From Muribaculaceae bacterium (GTDB taxonomy: Bacteria; Bacteroidota; Bacteroidia; Bacteroidales; Muribaculaceae), in contig JAEETL010000004.1 of NCBI GenBank assembly GCA_016290325.1, positions 52,569 through 116,568 of the forward strand: DNA of 64,000 bases, in the 5' to 3' direction. Positions within the stretch are counted from its first letter, which is position 1; each line of letters begins with the position of its first letter. The notes under the pieces are model-generated. The model was not told the DNA's origin and did not search any database. It worked only from the letters and a program-made list of their open reading frames with translations. A program made the position numbers and the translations under genes. Positions 53,322 through 62,250 of the stretch are shown piece by piece.

Positions 53322-55526
53322 ATGCGAAAATATTATCATTTTGCTTTTACTATACTGATGATTATGGGCCTGCTAGCCTCGTGCTCGCAGGACGAGAAAA
53401 AATACCGAATCGGGGTGTCGCAGTGTTCTGACGACATTTGGCGCGACAAGCAGAATTCTGAATTGCAGATCGGCGCCTATTTCCATGACAATGTGGAGTT
53501 GCGGTTTGCCGCGGCATATGATAGTGACGAGCGCCAAATCCAGCAGATTGACAGCCTTGTCGGCACTGGCATTGATCTGCTGATTGTGGCGCCCAACCAA
53601 GTTTCGACGATTTCGCCGGCCATCGATAGGGCCTATGACAAGGGTATCCCGGTGATCGTGTTTGAGCGCAAGACCAACACCAAGAAATACACGGCCTATA
53701 TGGGTGCCGATAACTATGAGATGGGGCACCTGATGGGCGAATATGTCGCCACAAGGCTAAATGAGCGTGGCCGCATCATCGAGGTGATGGGCTTGAAGGG
53801 GTCTTCGCCCGCGATAGAGCGCCACAACGGCTTCAGGGAGGCCATCGCCCAGCATCCAGGTATCCAAGTGGTGGCCACCCTGCAGGGCGACTGGACCGAA
53901 CCGACGGCCTACAATATGGTCAAACAATGGCTCGACAAAAACAAGGATGCTGGGAAGATTGACCTGGTCTTCGGCATGAACGACCGCACAGCAATGGGCG
54001 CCCGCAAGGCGTTTGAAGAGGCAGGCGGAATATTGCCACTGTTCTGTGGCATTGACGGTTTGCCTGGCGAGAATGGCGGCATCAGGCTGGTGCAGGACTC
54101 ACTGCTGGACGCATCCTACATCTATCCCACCCACGGCGACCAGTTGCTGCAGCTGGCAGTGGATATCCTTGAGGGGAAGCCCTACGAAAAGGAGACCAAG
54201 CTGATGTCGGCGCTAGTCACCCAAGACAATGCCCGCGTGCTGTTGATGGAGAGCGAGGAAATCATGCGCCAATCAAGCAACCTCGAGCAACTGCATGAAA
54301 AGGCCAGCCAATACCTCGACCAATTGGGAAACCAACGCACACTCATCTTTGTTGCCCTAGCCGCGATACTGCTGTTGCTGGCACTGCTGGCCGGTATCTA
54401 CATGTATTACCTGCAACGGGCCCGTATCCAGGACGAGCGAACTAAAATGGAACGTGAGCAGCTGGACTTCTACACCCAAGTGAGCCACGAGCTGCGCACG
54501 CCGCTGTCGCTTATCCAAGGTCCACTGGACCAATTATTAAGGACCAATGACTTCCGTGGTGCGAGCGATGAAGCGCGTGAGCTCTTCAGCATTGTTCGTC
54601 GCAATACCCATCACCTCACAGGTATCATCAACAAAATGTTGGATGCCCAGATGGGGACTCCCATCCAAGAGATGACGAGTGCACAGGTGGATGCCATCAC
54701 CGTGTCACAACCCATTGCGGCTCCCGCTGAAGTTCCCGATCAGGACGAGGATGCTCCCACAGTGCTTATTGTTGATGACAATGCCGACATACGCACCTAC
54801 CTGCGGTCCATCCTGCAAGGGCAATACAGGCTGCTGGAAGCCGAGGACGGCCAGCGCGGCCTGGAACTCGCCCGCGAACAGGTGCCCGACCTGATTGTGT
54901 CGGACGTGATGATGCCCGTGATGAACGGTCTGGAGTTCTGCCAACAGGTGAAAAAAGACGGCATCTCCAGCCATATCCCCGTCATCCTGCTCACAGCCAG
55001 GGCACTGGAAAAACATCAAATCGAAGGCTATGAAAGCGGAGCCGACGCCTATATCACAAAACCCTTCTCACCTGAACTGCTGCTGGCTCGAATTGATAAC
55101 CTGTTGCAAAGCCGCCACCAACTCAAGGACCTATGGGGCATGAAGCCCGCAACAGAGACTACCGCCGCTCCATCTGAGGCCACTGCAACTGCCCCGACGC
55201 CCACCGAGGATGCCTTTATTTCCAGTTTCAAGAAGATTGTGGAGGAACGCTTATCGAACAGCAACCTGAGCGTCGAGGACCTTGCTGCCAACATGGGATT
55301 GAGCCGAGTGCAGCTTTATCGCAAGGTCAAAGCCTTGACAGGCAGCACACCGATTGACCTACTGCGCAAGGCCAGGCTGGCTCAGGCCCAAAAACTGCTT
55401 CAAGAGTCCACGCTCTCGGTCAGCGAGGTGGCCTATCAGGTGGGCTTTGCCTCACCGTCCTACTTCACCAAATGCTACAAAGACGAATTCGGCATCGTGC
55501 CCGGCGAGGCGCGTAAGCCTAACTAA
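53322..55526 (+). CDS. Hybrid two-component regulator with sugar-binding sensor domain, no visible HATPase domain (PUL 3)
   Basis: I use the ATG at 53322 (734 residues; 53310 is an alternative). A lipoprotein-like signal GLLASC precedes a LacI/RbsB-type periplasmic binding domain (YRIGVSQCSDDIWRDKQNSE, DLLIVAPNQVSTISPAID, VFGMNDRTAMGARKAF). A membrane segment near residue 347, then HisKA with SHELRTPLSLIQGPLDQLL (His389), follows. About 35 residues later comes a receiver domain with LIVDDNADIRT and Asp528 in SDVMMPVMNG, then an AraC HTH. The layout matches the fructose-sensing BT1754 of B. thetaiotaomicron, but I see no N, G1 or G2 boxes, so the kinase ATPase domain appears to be missing. It precedes the fructan PUL and should control it. 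Confidence 0.88.
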   Translation: MRKYYHFAFTILMIMGLLASCSQDEKKYRIGVSQCSDDIWRDKQNSELQIGAYFHDNVELRFAAAYDSDERQIQQIDSLVGTGIDLLIVAPNQVSTISPAIDRAYDKGIPVIVFERKTNTKKYTAYMGADNYEMGHLMGEYVATRLNERGRIIEVMGLKGSSPAIERHNGFREAIAQHPGIQVVATLQGDWTEPTAYNMVKQWLDKNKDAGKIDLVFGMNDRTAMGARKAFEEAGGILPLFCGIDGLPGENGGIRLVQDSLLDASYIYPTHGDQLLQLAVDILEGKPYEKETKLMSALVTQDNARVLLMESEEIMRQSSNLEQLHEKASQYLDQLGNQRTLIFVALAAILLLLALLAGIYMYYLQRARIQDERTKMEREQLDFYTQVSHELRTPLSLIQGPLDQLLRTNDFRGASDEARELFSIVRRNTHHLTGIINKMLDAQMGTPIQEMTSAQVDAITVSQPIAAPAEVPDQDEDAPTVLIVDDNADIRTYLRSILQGQYRLLEAEDGQRGLELAREQVPDLIVSDVMMPVMNGLEFCQQVKKDGISSHIPVILLTARALEKHQIEGYESGADAYITKPFSPELLLARIDNLLQSRHQLKDLWGMKPATETTAAPSEATATAPTPTEDAFISSFKKIVEERLSNSNLSVEDLAANMGLSRVQLYRKVKALTGSTPIDLLRKARLAQAQKLLQESTLSVSEVAYQVGFASPSYFTKCYKDEFGIVPGEARKPN

Positions 55527-55632
55527 AACGAAACACAAACTACGAATTTCACGAATTAAACTAATTGGGCATCCGCCTTCTTATTCTTTCAAATTTCACG
55601 AATAGCAGGCGCCTGCTTTTTCAAACAGCTTG

Positions 55633-55719
55633 AACAAACAATAAACAACAACTCAAACAACTTTCTAAGGCGGTCTTATTTTGTTGTTTGGGTTGTTGTT
55701 TTGTTGTTCTTATTGTTTG
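55633..55719. repeat. Imperfect inverted repeat rich in AAC/GTT triplets
   Basis: The left arm at 55633-55661 reads AACAAACAATAAACAACAAC and onwards. The right arm at 55683-55719 is its reverse complement with a small insertion. The loop is about 21 nt. It would form a long hairpin between the regulator and susC; either a transcript end or an operator-like region is possible. Confidence 0.7.
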
Positions 55720-55867
55720 AAACAACTTAGCGACTTTGCGCCTTAGCGTGGAGCCGTACGAGTGCAGACGCTTGTAAAAATCGTTCATTGAATAACAGAA
55801 ATGATACATTGCAACAAATTTGCAAGCAGAAGAACGAAAACTGATAGCCCCCCTTGTTTCAATAAGT

Positions 55868-55875
55868 TAACTTTG
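55868..55875 (+). promoter_or_regulatory. -7 box of the PUL 3 susC promoter
   Basis: TAACTTTG matches TAnnTTTG and lies 49 nt before the susC start. No -33 element at normal spacing was found, as is common for activator-dependent PUL promoters. Confidence 0.5.
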
Positions 55876-55924
55876 CCCAAATTCACAAAACCAACCTTTT
55901 ATATTAACTAAAACCAACAGAACA

Positions 55925-58900
55925 ATGAACGTACTGAAAAGATTTCTACTCAGCTTCATGCTCATGTTGACGTGTACAATTCTGTATGCGCAAACAGAAA
56001 TCACAGGCACCGTCGTTGACGAGACAGGAGAAACCGTCATCGGCGCCACTGTGATTGAGAAAGGTACCACAAATGGTACAGTGACCGACTTTGACGGCGT
56101 CTTCACCCTCAAGGTCAATCCCGGAGTAACCCTCGTATTCTCCTATGTGGGTTACCTCAATGTTGAAATGCCGGCCAGCAATGGCATGGTCGTTACGATG
56201 AAAGAGGATGCACTTGCCCTCAACGAGATTGTCGTGACGGGTTACACCACTCAGCGCAAAGCTGACTTGACCGGTGCCGTGAGTGTAGTTAGCGTGACCG
56301 ACCTGGTCAAGCAAAACGAGAACAACCCCATCAAGGCGATGCAAGGTCGCGTGCCTGGCATGAACATCTCGGCCGATGGTAACCCCTCGGGTGCAGCCAC
56401 TGTGCGCATCCGTGGTACAGGTACCCTCAACAACAACGACCCGCTGTACATCATCGACGGTGTTCCCACCAAGGCTGGTATGCACGAGCTTAATGGTAAT
56501 GACATCGAGAGCATCCAGGTGTTGAAGGATGCCGCCTCGGCTTCTATCTATGGTAGCCGTGCTGCTAATGGTGTCATCATCATCACCACTAAGGGCGGCA
56601 AGGACGGCAAAGTGAAGATCGACTTCGATGCCAGCCTGTCAGTCCAGACCTATGCCCACAAGATGAAAGTGCTGAACGCTAAGGAGTTTGGCCAAACGAT
56701 GTGGCAGGGTTTTGTGAACGATGGCTTGAACCCCAACCTGAATGGCCTGGGTTACCACTATGACTGGAGTTACGATGCTAATGGTGTCCCCAAGCTCAAC
56801 AACATCACCATGAACAAGTTCTTGGATCCCGCAGGTATTACTCCCGCAGCCGACACCGACTGGTTTAAGGAGACTACCCGCACGGGCCTGATTCAGCAGT
56901 ATAACGTTTCGCTGAGCCAGGGTACCGAGAATGGTACTTCATTTTTCTCGCTGGGCTACTACAAGAACGACGGTATCATCAAGAAGTCGGACTTCCAGCG
57001 CATTTCGGCCCGTATGAACTCGACCTACAAGCTGTTGCCCATCGGCGACCGCAAGATCGTGACCGTGGGTGAGCACTTCACTGTAAACCGCACCAACGAG
57101 CTTCAGGCTCCTGGCGGTTTCCTGGAGAATGTGCTGCAGTTTAACCCCTCACTGCCCGTTTACACGACCGATGGCCAATATGCTGGTCCCGTCGGCGGTT
57201 ATCCTGACCGTGAGAACCCTGTAGCCCGTCTTGACCGCAACAGCGACAACCGCTACACCTACTGGCGCATGTTTGGTGATGCCTTCATCAACATCAACCC
57301 CATTCAGGACCTGAACCTGAAGACGACCTTCGGTATCGACTATGCACAGAAACAGCAGCGCATCTTCACCTATCCCATTACCGAGGGCACCGTGGCCAAT
57401 CCGACCAATGCCGTTGAGGCCAAGCAGGAGCACTGGACCAAGTGGATGTGGAATGCCATCGCTACCTATAACCTGGAGCGCGGCAACCACCGTGGTGACA
57501 TCCTGGTCGGTACCGAGCTCAACCGCGAGGACGACTCCTGGCTGAGTGGTAAGGCATACGACTTTGCTGTCCTCAATCCCGACTATATGTGGCCCAATGC
57601 TGCAGTTGGCGAGGCAGAGGCTTACGGTTCTGGCGAAGGTTACACCCTGGTGTCGTTCTTCGGCAAATTGAATTACACCTACGCTGACCGCTACTTGGCC
57701 AGCTTGACTATGCGTTACGACGGTTCAAGCCGTTTCGGCCGCAATAACCGCTACGGTACCTTCCCCTCGGTCAGCCTTGGTTGGCGCATCAGCGAGGAAC
57801 CCTTCATGAAGCGCATGGAGTGGCTCGACAACCTCAAACTTCGTGCATCATGGGGTCAGACTGGTAACCAGGAGATTTCCAACATTGCCCGCTACACCAT
57901 CTTTGAGAGCAACTATGGCGAGGCCGGTTTCGGTGGCCAGAGCTACGGTACCAGCTATGATATCGCCGGTACCAATGGCGGCCAGACGCTCCCCAGCGGT
58001 TTCAAGCGCAATCAGTTGGGCAACGATAACCTCAAGTGGGAAACCACGACCCAAACCAACGTCGGTTTCGACTTCGGTATGCTGCGCAACGCGCTCTACG
58101 GTTCATTTGAGTGGTACTACAAGAAGACCACCGACATTTTGGTTTACATGCCCGGCATCGGTGTGATGGGTGAGGGTAGCAGCCAGTGGATCAACGCTGG
58201 TGAGATGACCAATAAGGGTATCGAGCTGAACGTGGGTTACCGCGGCAGCGTGGGCGATTTCCAGTATGATATCGCCGGCAACATCGGTACCTATCGCAAC
58301 AAGGTGACCAAACTCCCCGAGACTCTGGCAGCTGCCGGCACCTTCGGCGGTAATGGCGTTGAGAGCGTTGTGGGCCATCCCATGGGTGCCCAGGTGGGCT
58401 ATGTATATGACGGCATCTTCAAGAGCCAGGACGAGATTGCCAACCATGCCGCACAGAACGGCGCTGGCCTGGGTCGCATCCGCTGGAAAGACCTGAACGA
58501 GGACGGTGTCATTAACGAGAAGGACCAGAAGTGGATTTATTCACCGGTTCCCGACTTCACATGGGGTCTTAACATATATCTTGAATACAAGAACCTGGAC
58601 TTCACCATGTTCTGGCAGGGCGTGCAGGGCGTTGACGTCATCAGTGACCTGAAGCGCGAGACTGACCTGTGGGCCGGTTTGAATATCACCAACCTGAACA
58701 AGGGTCGTCGCCTGCTCGACGCTTGGACTCCCAATAATCCCAGCTCCAACATTCCTGCTGTCAGCACGATGGACAACAATAACGAGAAGCGCGTGAGCAG
58801 CTACTTTGTGGAGAACGGTTCCTTCGCCAAGATGCGTAACATTCAGCTGGGTTACAACTTTGGCAGCAGCGTGTGTGACAAGTTGCACATCGCCCGCCTG

Positions 58901-59032
58901 CGCATGTATGTATCAGCCCAGAATCTGCTGACCATCAAGAGCAAGTCATTTACTGGTGTGGATCCCGAGAACCCCAACTTCGGCTATCCTATCCCTCTCA
59001 ATGTCACCTATGGTCTTAATGTTTCATTCTAA
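55925..59032 (+). CDS. susC-like: SusC-like TonB-dependent transporter (PUL 3, fructan)
   Basis: A 1035-residue SusC/RagA protein with a signal peptide ending at LYAQ. It has a carboxypeptidase-regulatory-like domain (ITGTVVDETGETVIGATVIE) and LNEIVVTGYTTQRKADLTGA at the TonB-box region. The plug has PLYIIDGVPTKAG and DIESIQVLKDAASASIYGSR, and the barrel ends in NVTYGLNVSF. It leads the operon susC, susD, DUF4960 lipoprotein, GH32-like and GH32. The gene content suggests fructo-oligosaccharide import. Confidence 0.95.
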   Translation: MNVLKRFLLSFMLMLTCTILYAQTEITGTVVDETGETVIGATVIEKGTTNGTVTDFDGVFTLKVNPGVTLVFSYVGYLNVEMPASNGMVVTMKEDALALNEIVVTGYTTQRKADLTGAVSVVSVTDLVKQNENNPIKAMQGRVPGMNISADGNPSGAATVRIRGTGTLNNNDPLYIIDGVPTKAGMHELNGNDIESIQVLKDAASASIYGSRAANGVIIITTKGGKDGKVKIDFDASLSVQTYAHKMKVLNAKEFGQTMWQGFVNDGLNPNLNGLGYHYDWSYDANGVPKLNNITMNKFLDPAGITPAADTDWFKETTRTGLIQQYNVSLSQGTENGTSFFSLGYYKNDGIIKKSDFQRISARMNSTYKLLPIGDRKIVTVGEHFTVNRTNELQAPGGFLENVLQFNPSLPVYTTDGQYAGPVGGYPDRENPVARLDRNSDNRYTYWRMFGDAFININPIQDLNLKTTFGIDYAQKQQRIFTYPITEGTVANPTNAVEAKQEHWTKWMWNAIATYNLERGNHRGDILVGTELNREDDSWLSGKAYDFAVLNPDYMWPNAAVGEAEAYGSGEGYTLVSFFGKLNYTYADRYLASLTMRYDGSSRFGRNNRYGTFPSVSLGWRISEEPFMKRMEWLDNLKLRASWGQTGNQEISNIARYTIFESNYGEAGFGGQSYGTSYDIAGTNGGQTLPSGFKRNQLGNDNLKWETTTQTNVGFDFGMLRNALYGSFEWYYKKTTDILVYMPGIGVMGEGSSQWINAGEMTNKGIELNVGYRGSVGDFQYDIAGNIGTYRNKVTKLPETLAAAGTFGGNGVESVVGHPMGAQVGYVYDGIFKSQDEIANHAAQNGAGLGRIRWKDLNEDGVINEKDQKWIYSPVPDFTWGLNIYLEYKNLDFTMFWQGVQGVDVISDLKRETDLWAGLNITNLNKGRRLLDAWTPNNPSSNIPAVSTMDNNNEKRVSSYFVENGSFAKMRNIQLGYNFGSSVCDKLHIARLRMYVSAQNLLTIKSKSFTGVDPENPNFGYPIPLNVTYGLNVSF

Positions 59033-59048
59033 TAATTCAGGATTCACT

Positions 59049-60788
59049 ATGAAAAAGATATTCAATATATTGTGTGTCGGTCTGGTTTGCTGCAGTGCCA
59101 CCACTTTATTTACATCATGTGACGATTTTCTCGATGAGCACAAGCCTCAAGCCACCCTCAGTGACGAACAGGTAAAATCGCCCGAGAACGCTGAGGCCAT
59201 GGCCATCTCGGCCTATGCCATCTTCACTTCTGCCGAGGACATCAACTCATCATTCTCGATGTGGAACTTTGACGTCCGTAGTGATGACGCCTACAAGGGT
59301 GGTAACGGTACCAGCGACGGTGACGTTTTCCATCAGCTTGAGATCCAGCAGGGTGTTCTCACCACCAACTGGAACATTAACGACATGTGGGTGAGGTTGT
59401 ACAACAGCCTGTCACGCGTGAACAGCGCCATCGCCCTGCTCAAGGAGACTGATGACAGCTACGCGATGAAGGGTCAGCGCCTGGCCGAGATGAAGTTCTT
59501 GCGTGCCTATGGCCACTTCCTGCTCAAGCGCCTGTACAAGAACATCCCCTTTGTTGTCAACGAGAGCTTGACCTATGAAGAGTATAATGAGTTGTCCAAC
59601 ACCCAGTACACCAACGATGAGGGCTGGCAGCTCATCATCGACGACCTGATGGAGGCTTATAACACTCTGCCTGAGGTTCAGCAGGACAAGGGACGTCCCA
59701 CCCGCGCTGCCGCTGCCGCATTCCTGGCCAAGGTTTATCTCTACAAGGCCTATCGTCAGGATGACGCCAAGAGCAACCAGGTGACGAGCATCAACCAGGA
59801 CGACCTGCAAAAGGTGATCGAGTTCACCAATCCCGCCCTGTATGCCAACTATGGTCTGGAGGATGATATCCACAATAACTTCCGTCCCGAGGAAGAATAT
59901 GAGAACGGTATCGAGAGCATTTGGGCTATCCAGTATTCACGCAACGATGGTTCCACCTATGGTAACCTGAACTGGAGCTACGGCTTGATTCCGCCCAACA
60001 TCCCCGGTGCTACCGATGGTGGCTGCGACTTCTACAAACCCTCGCAGAACCTGGTGAATGCCTACCGCACCGGTGCCGATGGCCTGCCCATGCTCGACAC
60101 CTTCAACGAGCATGACTATGACATGGCTGCCGACAATGCCGACCCGCGCCTGTTCCTCACCGTGGGTATGCCTGGCTTGCCCTACATGTTCAACCGCAAC
60201 TACATGATGGAGGAGACCAGCATCTGGAGCCGCAGCAACGGTCTGTATGGCTACTATGTTTCCCTCAAGCACAATGTTGACCCTGCGCTCATCGGTAGCT
60301 ACCTCATCAAGGGTTCTTACTGGGCCAGCTCGATGAACCGCATCGTCTTCCGCTATGCCGACGTGCTGTTGATGCGTGCCGAGGCTTATGCCCAGTTGGG
60401 TCAGGCCGACCAAGCCATCAATCTCGTGAACCAGCTGCGCTCTCGTGCAACCACCAGCACCCAGATGATTTCCAGTTATCCTAACACCTATGGCGTGAAG
60501 ATGTACATCAGCAACTATCGCGGCAGCTATTCTAAAGATCAGGCTGTGAAGATAGTGAAGATGGAACGCCGTCTGGAAATGGGTATGGAGAGCGAGCGTT
60601 TCTTTGACCTCGTGCGCTGGGGTGACGCCGCCACGGTGCTGAACAAGTACTTCTCGGAGGAAATCGGCCACTGTGCTATCTACAGTGCCGCTCATTTCAC
60701 CGCCAACAAGGACGAGTACCTGCCCATCCCGTTCAGTCAGATTTCGGCCTCGAACGGCCATTACACACAGAACATTGGCAACTGGTAA
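59049..60788 (+). CDS. susD-like: SusD-like nutrient-binding lipoprotein (PUL 3)
   Basis: From ATG 59049 the product is 579 residues; the open frame extends 31 codons into susC but the lipoprotein signal (lipobox FTSC, then DDFLDEHKPQATLSDEQV) sets the start. SusD features include YNSLSRVNSAIALLKE, FLRAYGHFLLKRLYKNIPFV and the C-terminal RRLEMGMESERFFDLVRWGD and YLPIPFSQISAS. It forms the expected pair with the SusC encoded 16 nt upstream. Confidence 0.95.
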   Translation: MKKIFNILCVGLVCCSATTLFTSCDDFLDEHKPQATLSDEQVKSPENAEAMAISAYAIFTSAEDINSSFSMWNFDVRSDDAYKGGNGTSDGDVFHQLEIQQGVLTTNWNINDMWVRLYNSLSRVNSAIALLKETDDSYAMKGQRLAEMKFLRAYGHFLLKRLYKNIPFVVNESLTYEEYNELSNTQYTNDEGWQLIIDDLMEAYNTLPEVQQDKGRPTRAAAAAFLAKVYLYKAYRQDDAKSNQVTSINQDDLQKVIEFTNPALYANYGLEDDIHNNFRPEEEYENGIESIWAIQYSRNDGSTYGNLNWSYGLIPPNIPGATDGGCDFYKPSQNLVNAYRTGADGLPMLDTFNEHDYDMAADNADPRLFLTVGMPGLPYMFNRNYMMEETSIWSRSNGLYGYYVSLKHNVDPALIGSYLIKGSYWASSMNRIVFRYADVLLMRAEAYAQLGQADQAINLVNQLRSRATTSTQMISSYPNTYGVKMYISNYRGSYSKDQAVKIVKMERRLEMGMESERFFDLVRWGDAATVLNKYFSEEIGHCAIYSAAHFTANKDEYLPIPFSQISASNGHYTQNIGNW

Positions 60789-60812
60789 TCCCAGCAACAT
60801 AGTTAAATTCCG

Positions 60813-62243
60813 ATGAATAAAATAACAATGATTATGAAAGCTAAGATATTATATATATTCTGTGCGTGTCTTGCCTGCTGCGGACTCGCTCCAATGCTCA
60901 GTTCTTGCTCCGATGACAACATCAGTGACCTGGAGTTGGCGGGCAACTGCATGATTGATCAGCTCTCGCTGGACAACTTTGAGGGAATCATCGACTTGCC
61001 CTCAAGGTCGATTCTCGTCCGCTTGCCCGAGGTCTATGAGACATCGGCCATGACGGTCACTTCATTGAAGATGTCCGATGGCGCCGTGTGCAACATTAGC
61101 CAGGGTGAAACCATCAACATGGACGCCGCCAAGGTGCTGCATGTCAAGAATGGTGACGTCTTTATGGATTGGACGCTCTCAGTCCTCCACGATGAGGCTC
61201 GCATCACCAGCTTTGTGATCAACGACATCTACACGGGTAGCATCGATCAGGAGGCCAAGACGATTGTGGTCTATATTCCCGCAACTCTCGACATTACCAA
61301 CCTGGTGCCCACTATTACTTACAGCGCTAATGCTACGATCACCCCGTCGTCGGGTGTAGCTCAGGACTTCTCTCAGCCCGTGACTTACACGGTGAAGAAC
61401 AACTCGGCCGAGAGCGTCTATACCGTTAGAGTTATCGCCATCAGCAAGCCCAAGGCTCTCTTCCTGGGTTCCGCTCCCACGATGAGCGAACTTGATCCCG
61501 AGGCTCAGACTGCATGCCAGTGGATGCTTGGCAATGTTGAGAGCTCGCTGTATGCTTCGTTTGCTGACCTGCGCGCCGGTACGCTCGACCTGTCTGAGTG
61601 CAAGCTCATCTGGTGGCACTGGCACGTTGACGGTGGCGTGGATGGCCATGACAACTTTGTCGCCAAGGCTACCGATGCGATGAACACGCTGAACGAGCTG
61701 CGCCAGTTCTACGAGAACGGCGGTGCATTGCTGCTCACCCGCTATGCCGTTAACCTGCCGTCATTCATCGGCACCACTGGTGACGACGAGTGGACGACGC
61801 CCAACAACTGTTGGGGTCAAGACGAGGCTTATGCCGAGTTGTGCGGCGGTCCGTGGACTTTCCGCATCTTTGACGGTCAGAATGGCCATGCCCTCTATCA
61901 GAATCTCGTAACTGGTGATAACCCCAACGAGGTTTACTGCACCGATGCCGGCTACCACATCACCAACTCCACCGCCCAGTACCACATTGGTACCGATTGG
62001 GGTGGCTATGACAACTATGACGTTTGGACCGGCCGCACCGGCGGTAGGGTTCTCGGCGTAGGTGGTGATGGCGCTATCGTGCTTTGGGAGTATCCCGCCC
62101 ATGACGGCAAGGGTGGCATCATCTGCATCGGTTCTGGCTGCTACGATTGGTATTCCTACACCTTCGAGGCTGGTTATACCGAGAAGTACCACAAGAACAT
62201 TGAGATTATGACCAAGAATGCTATCAACTATTTAACTCATTAA
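60813..62243 (+). CDS. DUF4960-type surface glycan-binding lipoprotein (fructan PUL)
   Basis: A 476-residue lipoprotein with lipobox LSSC; the ATG at 60834 is an equally good start. Two Ig-like repeats span about residues 35-215 (SLDNFEGIIDLPSRSILVRL and FVINDIYTGSIDQEAKTIVV). The C-terminal DUF4960-like domain begins at KALFLGSAPTMSELDPEAQT and contains KLIWWHWHVDGGVDGHDNFV and LLLTRYAVNLP. It matches my memory of BT1761, the levan-binding SGBP. It sits between susD and a GH32-like gene. Confidence 0.82.
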   Translation: MNKITMIMKAKILYIFCACLACCGLAPMLSSCSDDNISDLELAGNCMIDQLSLDNFEGIIDLPSRSILVRLPEVYETSAMTVTSLKMSDGAVCNISQGETINMDAAKVLHVKNGDVFMDWTLSVLHDEARITSFVINDIYTGSIDQEAKTIVVYIPATLDITNLVPTITYSANATITPSSGVAQDFSQPVTYTVKNNSAESVYTVRVIAISKPKALFLGSAPTMSELDPEAQTACQWMLGNVESSLYASFADLRAGTLDLSECKLIWWHWHVDGGVDGHDNFVAKATDAMNTLNELRQFYENGGALLLTRYAVNLPSFIGTTGDDEWTTPNNCWGQDEAYAELCGGPWTFRIFDGQNGHALYQNLVTGDNPNEVYCTDAGYHITNSTAQYHIGTDWGGYDNYDVWTGRTGGRVLGVGGDGAIVLWEYPAHDGKGGIICIGSGCYDWYSYTFEAGYTEKYHKNIEIMTKNAINYLTH

Positions 62244-62250
62244 TTGACTC

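Larger units (their letters stand above)
55527..55924. other. Spacer between the PUL 3 regulator and susC
   Basis: This is 398 nt with no gene. It holds an imperfect inverted repeat of GTT/AAC units (55633-55719), a CTTAGCGACTTTGCGCCTTA stretch at 55726-55745 that looks like a dispersed Bacteroidetes intergenic sequence, and a TAACTTTG promoter box at 55868-55875 about 50 nt before susC. Confidence 0.6.
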
